From: Segatella copri | Lineage (GTDB): Bacteria; Bacteroidota; Bacteroidia; Bacteroidales; Bacteroidaceae | Direction: 5' to 3' | Assembly: GCF_026015625.1 (NCBI RefSeq) | Contig: NZ_JAPDVG010000001.1 | Coordinates: forward strand, 806,001 to 870,000 | Length of the DNA stretch: 64,000 nt | In this document: positions 55,262 to 64,000 of the stretch, one piece after another | How the letters are laid out: every line of letters starts with the position of its first letter | Numbering within the stretch: the stretch's first letter is position 1 | The notes under the pieces: generated by a model | The model's input: only the letters and a program-made list of their open reading frames with translations | Database searches by the model: none | What the model was told of the DNA's origin: nothing | Made by a program: the position numbers and the translations under genes

Positions 55262-58249
55262 CTATGATTTGCATAAAGCTGCGTATGGACAGTATTCGCA
55301 ACGATGCTTATCATCTGTAGGCCGGAATGGTTGGTCCTTGTCAAAGATGTTGGCGATGAGAACTTTCAGTTGTTTCATAAACTCTTCTTCGTATACATCT
55401 ATGCTACTGATGAGTTCCTTGCCCATTTTTAATGTCGGATCATAATCTTCTGCTCCTGCATTTTGTATAAACAACAAGCCTGGAGATACGGGCTCTTGAG
55501 CCGGATTCAGATTCCTGTTGTGGCTTACAATAATCGAGTAGAGCATAGATTGTAAATAATAATCTGTATGCTTGTTGAGCATGGATGGATCAAACACTTC
55601 GCTCAGTTCTCTTGGACGTGTTGTTGAAATACGTCCTGTTTTATAGTCTATTACGCGGATTCGTTCTGCAAGATTATTGCCATTTGCATTACCGTTAGCT
55701 GCAACAGCGTCCAGTCGGTCGATAAAACCTCCTATTGACAGAGATAAATTGCCGATACTTGTTTCTACTTCGACGTCTGTTTTTACAACCAGCTCTAATC
55801 CGAGTATGGTGAATGGAGCCTGGCGCATATCTATCGTGACAAGTTGCCGGATATATCTTGCTATTACTTCTTTATTGATCAGTTGCAGACCATTATATTT
55901 TGGACGATACCCTGCAGCGCTAACTTTAAAGAGTTCTTCTCTGAACGCCTGATCTACCAGTCGATAAACAAGCGATTCATCTTTTAAGGCTTGCTCTAAT
56001 TGCTCTTTTGATACAACGATAGGACGAGTCAGTTTGAGTTCTCCTTTACCGTCGGTTGTCAGAGCATCGCTGCTTGCTAATCCCAGATAGAACAGTTCTG
56101 CTGCACGATGGAATATATTTCCAAATACTTTGTTGTCTACTTCGTCCTCATCCATTTCATCTGGCTCAATCAGTCCTTCTACATATTTATAGTAGAATTG
56201 CTTTTCACATCTCAAATAGGTATTCAAAAATGTTGGCGTAAGCATTTTCAAATTCTTGAGCTGGCTGAGCGTATGCAGTTTTTTCTCTATTGGTTCATAA
56301 GTAGGACGCAGTGTGTTTTGTCCTGCAACCAAAGAAAAGCGCTCGATGTCATGATGGCTTTCTACCAGGAGTTGTAGCATAAAACGGCTCATCTCACCCG
56401 ATTGGCCATCTTCTGTTGCGTTATTGTAACATAAAGTGATGTCGTGTGAGCGTTGGAGCAGACTGTGAAAATAATAGGCGTATATGGCTACTTTGTTATC
56501 TACCGTAGTCAAGCCGTATGCCTTTCTCAATGAATAGGGAATAAATGAAGCATCGTTCACGCCTTTCGGCAGTTTCCCTTCGTTGCATGAGAGTACTAAG
56601 ATATGCTCGAAATCCAGATTTCGAGTTTCCAATACACCCATTACCTGTATTCCTTCTGCAGGTTCACCATGGAAAGGAATACTTGTTGACTGGATGAGCT
56701 GTTGGATGAGTCGTTCCAGAGTGATGCTGTCTACTGCTAAGTCTCCTGTCTGGATGAGTTCTTGCAGACGGTTTAATAAGGTATAAGTTCTGAAGAGCGA
56801 TTCCTGGAATAAAGGATCGTCCTGTTCTTTGCTATTCACACCTATTGTCTTCAAAATATCCAGCAGATACTGGATGAGTCTCAAGTTGTATTCATTTTCT
56901 GTTGCAGTCTCATCCAAATCTTTGAAAAGCAGTGACAAACCTTCATCACCATCCATGCTTAGGAATTGGCGGGTAGGATAGAACTGCTTCTGCTCGTCAA
57001 GAGCGCTCAAGAGTTTGCTATAGTTTTGAGAAATATAGCGTGTGTATGGATGACGGAGCACCATGAGCACATTATGTAAGCGATAGTTATTACTATGTTT
57101 GGGGTGACCTACGCCCTGCAACTTGATGAGCTGTTGCAGCAAACTGTAGAATGGTGTCTGTTGAAGCGGATAACCCAATGTTATATTATATGCTAACTTG
57201 TCGTTCTCAGAATAATCTGGCAACGACTTGATGTCTTCGTTTGTAGGAAGACTATGTATTACACTTTGCAACAATCCTTCATCGGCTAATACTATAGCCA
57301 CTTTTTTTCCATATTTATAGCGTTTCTTTTCTTTAAGCCATTGGTTTACATAACGGGCCTGAATGTTTTCTGTAGATGTCGATATGTATGTAATGTCTTT
57401 ATTGTTATCAAAGTTATGATAAATTTCACGAAGATCCTGAGGAGGCATATCATTCAATTCGTTAGGATAATATTTGAGATATTCACGAATGTAGTGACCT
57501 GCCTCATGATTGTTTTGCATATAATAGTCATCGTAGTCCCAATAGAAATGTGCTTTACCCTCTTTCATCAAGCGGTCGCAGAGTTTCCGTTCTACTACTT
57601 GCATCATATTAAAACCGACAAAGAGATATTTCTTGTGTTGGAATTTGATATTTTCATCATTTACAACTTTCCTGTATAGAGCCCCCTCATAAGCCAATCC
57701 TTGTTCTTCAAGACGCATGTTGAACTGCTTATAGATATCAAGAAAATGGCTCCATAATTGTAGAAATCTCTTTTTGAGTTCTGAGTTGTGATCATCGTTG
57801 AAATTGCTGAAAAATTTCTTAATCAGCGTTTTCTGTTCTTCTGTAAGATATGAGATGTCATCAAGTTCATGTATATTGCTAAGATTGGCAAAGAGTTTTT
57901 CTGCTTCTGCCATGTTTTTATCAATATCGTCAAAATCTGTGATAAGAAGTTGTCCCCATCCATAAAAATGGTCTAGGGTCTCATCAATACCAGTGCAGGC
58001 TACGAATGTTTTATGTAAATCGCAAACAAGTTTGATTGGGTCTCCAACTTTCAATGTGCTATGTTTGCGAAAAAGGTCGCTGATAGTTATGTAAGATGGC
58101 GACCAGATAGGGTGATCAGTCAAACGGGCCAGACTCTCGTTGAGGAAAAGAGCGGCGCGTTTATTTGGAAACACGACGGCAATGTCGCTGAGATTGTTTC
58201 CGTATTTCTCGAGAATATCTCTTGCTACATATTTTAAAAATGCTTTCAT
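55262..58249 (-). CDS. AddB-like PD-(D/E)XK exonuclease subunit
   Basis: 995 residues. N-terminal inactivated helicase-like part (AVVFPNKRAALFLNESLARL, ILVLSCNEGKLPKGVNDASFIPYSLRKAYGL). C-terminal RecB-type nuclease: RIRVIDYKTGRIS (motif with Asp and Lys) and an iron-sulfur staple, with Cys in LNTYLRCEKQFYYKYV and the C-terminal CEYCPYAALC. This is the AddB pattern: nuclease plus 4Fe-4S cluster. It works with the AddA-like helicase encoded just upstream to process double-strand breaks for recombination and degrade foreign DNA. The gap between the two genes is 76 bases. Confidence 0.88.
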   Translation of the reverse strand: MKAFLKYVARDILEKYGNNLSDIAVVFPNKRAALFLNESLARLTDHPIWSPSYITISDLFRKHSTLKVGDPIKLVCDLHKTFVACTGIDETLDHFYGWGQLLITDFDDIDKNMAEAEKLFANLSNIHELDDISYLTEEQKTLIKKFFSNFNDDHNSELKKRFLQLWSHFLDIYKQFNMRLEEQGLAYEGALYRKVVNDENIKFQHKKYLFVGFNMMQVVERKLCDRLMKEGKAHFYWDYDDYYMQNNHEAGHYIREYLKYYPNELNDMPPQDLREIYHNFDNNKDITYISTSTENIQARYVNQWLKEKKRYKYGKKVAIVLADEGLLQSVIHSLPTNEDIKSLPDYSENDKLAYNITLGYPLQQTPFYSLLQQLIKLQGVGHPKHSNNYRLHNVLMVLRHPYTRYISQNYSKLLSALDEQKQFYPTRQFLSMDGDEGLSLLFKDLDETATENEYNLRLIQYLLDILKTIGVNSKEQDDPLFQESLFRTYTLLNRLQELIQTGDLAVDSITLERLIQQLIQSTSIPFHGEPAEGIQVMGVLETRNLDFEHILVLSCNEGKLPKGVNDASFIPYSLRKAYGLTTVDNKVAIYAYYFHSLLQRSHDITLCYNNATEDGQSGEMSRFMLQLLVESHHDIERFSLVAGQNTLRPTYEPIEKKLHTLSQLKNLKMLTPTFLNTYLRCEKQFYYKYVEGLIEPDEMDEDEVDNKVFGNIFHRAAELFYLGLASSDALTTDGKGELKLTRPIVVSKEQLEQALKDESLVYRLVDQAFREELFKVSAAGYRPKYNGLQLINKEVIARYIRQLVTIDMRQAPFTILGLELVVKTDVEVETSIGNLSLSIGGFIDRLDAVAANGNANGNNLAERIRVIDYKTGRISTTRPRELSEVFDPSMLNKHTDYYLQSMLYSIIVSHNRNLNPAQEPVSPGLLFIQNAGAEDYDPTLKMGKELISSIDVYEEEFMKQLKVLIANIFDKDQPFRPTDDKHRCEYCPYAALCKS

Positions 58250-58325
58250 ATCTTAATGGACTTTTCAATGTTTGCAACTGTTCTTTATGTTGCCCTACTT
58301 TTTGGAAAGGGGCAATAGAACCATA

Positions 58326-61300
58326 TTATTTTATTACTTCAACTATTCTGTTAGGGTATACATACCATAGATAACCTTTTACTCGGTGATGTCCCATACT
58401 TTTTAACAAGCCGATGTATTTTCTAACCTGTTCATGGTGTTCTACTTTCTGTTTACCGAATTTGAAGTCTACCACGATGGTTTCTTTTCTTGAGTTTTGC
58501 ATCACGCGGTCTGGACGGTATTCTGCCACTTTTCCATTTTCAACTGTCAGGATAGAACATTCATTTAGTATGGTCAGTTCCTTATCAAACCATTTTGCGA
58601 CCTTTGGTGATTCAAGTCTTTTCCTGATCATCTCCTTTATTTTCTCTGGTGTGAGGTCTTGATCGTATAAAAGTCCGTCTAACTCCAACTGTTTCAGGGC
58701 TCCATCAATATCATCAACCGTGCGGATTGTAGAAAAGAGGTTGTGCAAAATGGTACCCATTTTGATATAAAACTTCTGTTGTTCTTCTGTTTCATCACGC
58801 TTTATAAAGTCACGGCTCTGGTTACTCTGTCTGAATTCTGGCATTTCAGGCGTAACATTTATTTTAATTTCTAAAGGTTGAGAATAGGCTGAGAGCACGT
58901 TTGTATCCTTCTTCTCGTTTGATTTCTTGGAAGAATCAGGTACATATATTTCATTATAGCAGAAAGAAATGTCATCTGTTTTGGCATCAGAACCTATTCC
59001 TGTTAACTCCATCTTTACATCATTAGCTTCAAGTCGGCTGGCTACCTTGTCGAGTACAGATTCGATAATGGCAGAACGATATGCACTATTAGCTCGTTTG
59101 CCAATTACAATCAGGTTATGACTGGCACGTGTGAAGGCTACATAAAGCAGATTCAAATTGTCGACTATGTTTTGCAGATGTTCATGATTATAATCTGCTT
59201 CATATATACTTTGCTTCATCAGTTTAGCACTGAAATCTATAGGTACCAGTGGAAGCTCGTTGTATGGAGCTTCTTGCGGTGTGCACCAGATAGTGTTGGC
59301 TTTTTCTAGTTGCCAGTCACAGTAAGGCATGATAACATGATCGTATTCCAGTCCCTTACTCTTATGTATAGTAAGGAATCTGATACCTCCATCGCCATCG
59401 CTATGAATGCTTTTTTCGTGAATACGGTTATCCCACTCTTTCAGAAATCCTGTGATATCACTACTGTTATCTGTGAGATATTTACTTAAGCAATCATAAA
59501 AAGTACAAATGTAGGCAGTTTGCTTGATCATGTCTTTTATTTCGCCAAGTTTAAGTTCTGCAAAAAGGCGTTCTGTGAGATCGAACAGTGGCATTTCCAG
59601 ATACTCAGAACGATTGGTCAAAAGTTGTTCCGGCATATTTCCAGCTACAGAATACGTGTCACAAAACTTGTTGAGAGTTGCTAATGCAATATTGTCATTT
59701 GGGTGTACCAGTATGTAGAGAGCGTTAACCAATGTGCATACTGCTTGGGAGGCATCCAGCCTGAATGCCTCATCTGAAACCAACGGATAGTCGGAATGGT
59801 TCATAAAATACTCAGCAATGTCCTGTATGTTGCGGTTGCTTCTTACCAGGATTGCTATTTTGTTGCAAGGAACACCTCTTTCAACCAACTTGTCTACAGT
59901 GTCCAATGTGGTTTGCATCATTCTGTCTTCAATATTTTCACCGCCCAGGAGCTGAATACTGATAGAACCATTAGGATTAGAATGGTGGTCTGGTACTTGC
60001 TGGCAGACATCGCTATATGCGCTTTCCAGCTGTTTACATTCCTCAGGACATTTATCTTTCAGGTCTTCAATCTCCAATTTTACTGCTTCTGTGAAAAAAG
60101 CATTATTAAACTCAATGATGTTTCTATCAGAGCGGTAGTTGGTACCCAAAGTTTCTATGCTTACTTTTTTCGCGCTTTTATTAAATTCTTTATCAATATT
60201 ATTGAGCAGTCTCCAATCGCCGGATCGCCATCTGTAAATACTTTGTTTTACGTCACCAACAATGAGGTTACCTGCATCTTCTCTACTCATGGTTTCTTCG
60301 AGCAGCACTTTAAAGTTCTTCCATTGGATGGTGCTAGTATCTTGAAACTCGTCAATCATTATATGGTCGAGTTGAGTGCCAATCTTTTCAAAGATGAATG
60401 GCGAATCGCTATCCTTTATCAGTGAGTTGAGCAAGGTCTGAGTATCGCTCAAAAGGAATCGGTTTGCCTCTCTGTTCATCTCCCTGACTTTTTTATCTAT
60501 GCTTCCCAAAAGGCGGAGCTGATTAAGATGCTTTATGGTCAGATCGGTACTTTTGAAGATTCGGGTGAGTCTTGGACGATTATCTTCTGCAAACAGCAGA
60601 ATAGGGTAGAGTACCGATTCTACATAATTGAAGATATCAGTACAATTTTTTACATCAGATTTTTTGACCCATGCTTCCGGACTTTCCCGACATTTACAGA
60701 AAGTATCATTATGTAGATCATCATCACTGTATTTGCCATTTTTCAGCTTGTTGAAATAGCTCCAAATACCTCTCGTTTTTCCAGCTAAGTCGTCTGACGT
60801 AAAACCTTCTTCTTCAAGGGAATCGAAAAAAGTAGCAGCAATTTCTTTAAGCTGCTCTTTTGCCTTATTGCGCATTTTCTTCATTCGGTCGGTAAAATCC
60901 TTGAAGAAATCTTCTTGTTCCATCAATTCTGTCAACTTGTCGGAATGAGCTTTGTAATAATCCTTGAATATGTTCTCACCGAATTTCTTGATCTGTCCTA
61001 TGACATTCCAACTCTTATCATCATCAATATTTTCTTTGATATAATCCATAATCCAGAAAAGTAGACGATCGGTATCTTCAAGACTTTCTATAAGTTCATC
61101 AACGGCATGCTGTTCTATTTGATAGTCATTGAGTTCTATCCGTAAATTGGCAGTCAGATCAAGTTCACGTGCTAGATTTCTCAATACACTCTGAAAGAAC
61201 GTATCGATGGTCATAACCCGGAAATAGTTATAATTATGTATGAGCAAATGCAGTGCTGATTCTGCATTTTTCTGAATTTGTTTGGATGAAAGATACGGTA

Positions 61301-61538
61301 AAGCCTGCTGTATTTGATTTACATAATCGTTTGCTTCTGGTAGTCCGTGTGCAATTTCGTATAATTTTCCTAAGATACGCATTTTCATTTCTTCAGTAGC
61401 TTTGTTGGTGAAGGTTACTGCAAGAATGGTTCTGTAGGAAGCAGGATTAGCTATCACGAGTGTCATATACTCGCGAGCCAAAGTAAATGTTTTACCAGAT
61501 CCTGCACTTGCTTTATAAACAGTTAGTTGTGAACTCAT
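58326..61538 (-). CDS. AddA-like UvrD/RecB-family helicase-nuclease
   Basis: 1070 residues. Helicase motif I at the N-terminus (YKASAGSGKTFTLAREYMTL, Lys16), Ia LAVTFTNKATEEMKMRI, motif II IMIDEFQDTSTIQWKNF, III NLIVGDVKQSIYRWRSGD, V/VI RFLTIHKSKGLEYDHVIMPY and LLYVAFTRASHNLIVIG. The C-terminal nuclease has ETIVVDFKFGKQK (Asp and Lys) near 1030. Architecture is AddA/RecB. It makes an AddAB-type complex with the downstream AddB-like protein. Promoter not clearly recognised. Confidence 0.9.
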   Translation of the reverse strand: MSSQLTVYKASAGSGKTFTLAREYMTLVIANPASYRTILAVTFTNKATEEMKMRILGKLYEIAHGLPEANDYVNQIQQALPYLSSKQIQKNAESALHLLIHNYNYFRVMTIDTFFQSVLRNLARELDLTANLRIELNDYQIEQHAVDELIESLEDTDRLLFWIMDYIKENIDDDKSWNVIGQIKKFGENIFKDYYKAHSDKLTELMEQEDFFKDFTDRMKKMRNKAKEQLKEIAATFFDSLEEEGFTSDDLAGKTRGIWSYFNKLKNGKYSDDDLHNDTFCKCRESPEAWVKKSDVKNCTDIFNYVESVLYPILLFAEDNRPRLTRIFKSTDLTIKHLNQLRLLGSIDKKVREMNREANRFLLSDTQTLLNSLIKDSDSPFIFEKIGTQLDHIMIDEFQDTSTIQWKNFKVLLEETMSREDAGNLIVGDVKQSIYRWRSGDWRLLNNIDKEFNKSAKKVSIETLGTNYRSDRNIIEFNNAFFTEAVKLEIEDLKDKCPEECKQLESAYSDVCQQVPDHHSNPNGSISIQLLGGENIEDRMMQTTLDTVDKLVERGVPCNKIAILVRSNRNIQDIAEYFMNHSDYPLVSDEAFRLDASQAVCTLVNALYILVHPNDNIALATLNKFCDTYSVAGNMPEQLLTNRSEYLEMPLFDLTERLFAELKLGEIKDMIKQTAYICTFYDCLSKYLTDNSSDITGFLKEWDNRIHEKSIHSDGDGGIRFLTIHKSKGLEYDHVIMPYCDWQLEKANTIWCTPQEAPYNELPLVPIDFSAKLMKQSIYEADYNHEHLQNIVDNLNLLYVAFTRASHNLIVIGKRANSAYRSAIIESVLDKVASRLEANDVKMELTGIGSDAKTDDISFCYNEIYVPDSSKKSNEKKDTNVLSAYSQPLEIKINVTPEMPEFRQSNQSRDFIKRDETEEQQKFYIKMGTILHNLFSTIRTVDDIDGALKQLELDGLLYDQDLTPEKIKEMIRKRLESPKVAKWFDKELTILNECSILTVENGKVAEYRPDRVMQNSRKETIVVDFKFGKQKVEHHEQVRKYIGLLKSMGHHRVKGYLWYVYPNRIVEVIK

Positions 61539-61609
61539 ATTTTGATTTTTTTATGATGTTATTGATATTGTGCCCTAGAAATCATGTTTTATCCATGCTT
61601 GTATGAATA

Positions 61610-63736
61610 TTACCAATCTCTAAATAGTTCAAAACCGAAGCGACAGCCTATGCCATTAAACTTCGTGTTTTTGAAGGCTGCAAAGAATCCTAATGTAATA
61701 GCTCTTGTTGTTACTCCATATCCCCATTCTGTATATGGGTGTAAATGGTTTACAACAAGACTGCTTACATACAGACGCTCTGCTTCTATATATTTCCCAA
61801 TCAGGGGGAGCCATGCAGTTGCAATCATGGGAGCTTCATAAGTGAAATTTCCGCGAACGTAATAATCACTGGCATTATACCATTGGGATGGCAGTAATTC
61901 GAATTCTCCACTCCAGCTATCATTCCAGCCTCCAGGAATATTGACGTCATGGAAATTGGTATAGTCAACGAAGTCCCAATGATCACCTTTGCGGGTATAA
62001 AAGCCAGCTCCTAACCTTATAGTATATGATTGACGGCGTGATGCTTGAAAAATAGTTTGTGCATCTGCTTCAACCCGTTCGTAGTCTATGTTTGAACCTA
62101 GTAGGTTTTTCCATCCCTTTTCATAGTCTATTTTAAAGATGGAGCCTTTCTTACCCCATGGTAAGAGTTCTAAAGCTACAGCTGGTGCTACTGACACATA
62201 TTTGCTTGGATAATTAAACAGTTTATAGAAACTTTCTACTACAGCTTTTCGTTGATGTGAAACCAAGCCAATCTCAAAACCGACATAGTCGTTGAAACTC
62301 CAGTGGTTAGTAAGACGAAGATAATCATCTTTAAACTCTGTCAGTTTCCTGTTATTAGCATCAATATCTGTTGAAATTTCCGGTAATGACAATCCTGGAT
62401 ATTCTGAGAATAGTGGATATAGAAAATCGTTATCTTCAGGTTTGCTGATGCCTAACATCTTTCGTGCAACACGATTATTCGATATTCTATTACCATTACC
62501 GATTTCTAACTTCAGATATCCATTGTGCTTCGGGTTATAGTTGAATGTCAATGGTATATTGAAATAAAATCTGTGTTGTTTCATACTGTAACCTCCTTTA
62601 AAGCGAAGCCCCAATTCCAGATTTTCTGTAAACCTGTAGCCTCCCTTCAGGTCAAACTTGTATACAATTCCTTTTCGCTCGGAGTATCCCATATAGAGTG
62701 GGTTGAGAATAGGACTGATACGGAAGTAGCCCTGATTTTGCTTTCCGAATCCTTGAGAAATCCTGTTTAATACATTGTCACCTATAACATCCCAAAGTAT
62801 GTCTTTTGCAAAGTTTTTCTCTGGTATGATGTTATTCAAGGAATCTGTTATTTGTTTCCTTTTTTCGTAGAATTTTCTGTATATGTCAGCCTCATCTTGG
62901 TTTAACTCAATAGGGCGCACTTTTGCCATTAATGCAGTGTCGGCAACATTATTGAGTGAATCACTTAATATTTTCGGCAGTCCGTATACAGTTGTATACA
63001 TGCCCGTTATCTTGTTACCCATAAAACTGAAGTTGGCTCTCATGCTGCACCTTGCAGGAGAAAGTGAACCAAATCCGTCTTTACCCATAATAATAGAGAT
63101 ATAGAAACGGGTCATATCATATTCGCCCTCAAAGTCTACCATGCTTATCTTTCCGCTTTGGGAATCAACAATGGCACGTGCTTCAATAACTTGGGTGTTT
63201 TTGAGACGTGGATATACGTAGACTTGAGCTTTGCCGAATGGTAATTGGGTGACGGCATATTTATAATATCTGCGATTCTTATAGTGGAAAGGAGAAAGAA
63301 TATTAGTTTCGAAAAGTGTTTCTCCATATACCGTTGGAGTCATGTATTTCAAAACAGATGACAATGTGTTGCTTCTATGCGGAATGGTGCTTATGTTCAG
63401 CAAACGCTTGGCAACTGGTCTGCCATTTGCGTCTAGCGTCATTTGGTTATAATACTCGCTGATGAATCTTCTGCCACCGCCATGAGCCACCGCATACATT
63501 GTCGGTACTAGCATGAGCGTTGCATTACGTTTGTTTGTTTTGATTTGAAATTTAGTGTAGGCATAACTTTTGTGCTCAGCTCTACCTGTTGTGTCAACAG
63601 ATTGTGAATATTTAAATACCAAACACATCACCGAGTCACTAAAGGTGTCTCTCGGTGACATTCTTCTTGCATTTGCTGCAAAAGCCATCATGCAGAAGAT
63701 AATCGTCAAAATGATGTGTGTTTGATATTTCTTCAT
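61610..63736 (-). CDS. DUF5686-like outer-membrane protein
   Basis: 708 residues with a signal peptide (MKKYQTHIILTIIFCMMAFAANA). An N-terminal periplasmic part (about 30-240) includes KSYAYTKFQIKTNKRNATLMLVPTMYAVAHGGGRRFISEYYNQ and AIVDSQSGKISMVDFEGEYDMTRFYISIIMG. A long C-terminal beta-barrel follows (GYSERKGIVYKFDLKGGYRFTENLELGLRFKGGYSMKQHRFYFNIPLTFNY, YTRKGDHWDFVDY, YGVTTRAITLGFFAAF). It ends in Trp (GFELFRDW), as for barrel proteins. Matches DUF5686-family proteins of Bacteroidota; function unknown. The carboxypeptidase-like N-terminal repeat often seen in the family is missing, so this is a shorter form. Confidence 0.78.
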   Translation of the reverse strand: MKKYQTHIILTIIFCMMAFAANARRMSPRDTFSDSVMCLVFKYSQSVDTTGRAEHKSYAYTKFQIKTNKRNATLMLVPTMYAVAHGGGRRFISEYYNQMTLDANGRPVAKRLLNISTIPHRSNTLSSVLKYMTPTVYGETLFETNILSPFHYKNRRYYKYAVTQLPFGKAQVYVYPRLKNTQVIEARAIVDSQSGKISMVDFEGEYDMTRFYISIIMGKDGFGSLSPARCSMRANFSFMGNKITGMYTTVYGLPKILSDSLNNVADTALMAKVRPIELNQDEADIYRKFYEKRKQITDSLNNIIPEKNFAKDILWDVIGDNVLNRISQGFGKQNQGYFRISPILNPLYMGYSERKGIVYKFDLKGGYRFTENLELGLRFKGGYSMKQHRFYFNIPLTFNYNPKHNGYLKLEIGNGNRISNNRVARKMLGISKPEDNDFLYPLFSEYPGLSLPEISTDIDANNRKLTEFKDDYLRLTNHWSFNDYVGFEIGLVSHQRKAVVESFYKLFNYPSKYVSVAPAVALELLPWGKKGSIFKIDYEKGWKNLLGSNIDYERVEADAQTIFQASRRQSYTIRLGAGFYTRKGDHWDFVDYTNFHDVNIPGGWNDSWSGEFELLPSQWYNASDYYVRGNFTYEAPMIATAWLPLIGKYIEAERLYVSSLVVNHLHPYTEWGYGVTTRAITLGFFAAFKNTKFNGIGCRFGFELFRDW

Positions 63737-63800
63737 CTATTATGAGTTAAGATGTTACTTGGCAGAAAAACTATGCTAAATATTTTGGACAGCAGCTTTC

Positions 63801-64000
63801 CTAACCAAGATATTTCATAAGGATTCCTATCTTCCCGGATTCTCTCAGTTTGGTGATGCTTTTTTCTCTTATTTGGCGAACTCGCTCACGGGTCAGCCCC
63901 ATTTTATCACCAATTTCCTCGAGCCCCTTTTCGGTTTCCCCAATTCCGTAGCATGCGCAGATAATTTTCAGTTCGCGATCCTTGAGGCAAACTTTTAAAA
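63801..64000 (-). CDS. Sigma-70 family sigma factor, C-terminal part (runs off the window)
   Basis: The last 65 codons of a minus-strand gene, ending MKYLG and TAG at 63801-63803. Region 4 is clear: LKDRELKIICACYGIGETEKGLEEIGDKMGLTRERVRQIREKSITKLRESGK. Close in layout to region 4 of the sigma gene at 54542 and of SigA-type proteins. Only the C-terminus is visible, so whether it is the housekeeping sigma or another short one cannot be told. Confidence 0.85.
   Translation of the reverse strand, partial: LKVCLKDRELKIICACYGIGETEKGLEEIGDKMGLTRERVRQIREKSITKLRESGKIGILMKYLG

Overview
The window is a piece of a Bacteroidota chromosome, most likely Prevotellaceae (a Prevotella/Segatella-type gut organism). 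Promoters carry the TAnnTTTG -7 element of this phylum and most starts lack a strong Shine-Dalgarno. The gene set fits too: fimbrillin/Mfa2 lipoproteins, a smalltalk-HU-amidase group, ORF6N, BT4734-type VapE, DUF4248, AddAB-type exonuclease and DUF5686. No rRNA, CRISPR array, integrase or transposase was found. The species call is inference. || Left flank (1-22.9 kb) is ordinary chromosome: an ABC-F ATPase, an RluA-type pseudouridine synthase, a Lys-Arg-Arg-Lys tRNA cluster, a secreted glycosidase-like protein, CstA, a small beta-barrel, recR, a glycosyltransferase, a GNAT enzyme, three tandem tRNA-Asp genes, a sodium-solute symporter coupled to an M13 peptidase, a DMT transporter, truA, dapA, an AraC regulator with uxaC, YihY, a phosphoribosyltransferase-like protein and a YitT protein. 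Most units end in clear hairpin terminators. || Centre (23.0-47.9 kb) is accessory DNA. A minus-strand cassette known from Bacteroidales (small protein, VapE-like primase-helicase, DUF4248, HU-like protein, smalltalk, amidase) is present but split by a 5.4-kb insert between two near-identical 59-bp copies of a terminator hairpin. The insert carries a lipoprotein, an ORF6N protein, a clostripain-like lipoprotein and a knot of broken genes (MATE, RHS, YhcG/DUF1016). ORF6N and the YhcG remnant share a 101-bp upstream block and both have odd-length palindromes inside their coding sequence. The VapE gene is bordered by a four-unit 21-bp tandem array on one side and an 887-bp non-coding repeat-rich region on the other, which together look like a replication origin or control region. 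Three paralogous AAA-ATPase/PD-(D/E)XK proteins (PF09820/PF08011 type) sit at 23.1, 36.4 and 46.3 kb. A 54-aa companion ORF occurs twice in a 186-bp direct repeat that brackets a GNAT toxin-antitoxin pair and a five-gene fimbrial operon. || Right flank (48.0-64.0 kb) returns to core genes, mostly on the minus strand: DedA, glnS, a small lipoprotein, PAP2 phosphatase, an LTA-synthase-like enzyme, a small AraC-type regulator, a compact sigma-70 factor, an AddB/AddA-like pair, a DUF5686 outer-membrane protein and the 3' end of a second sigma-like gene running off the edge.
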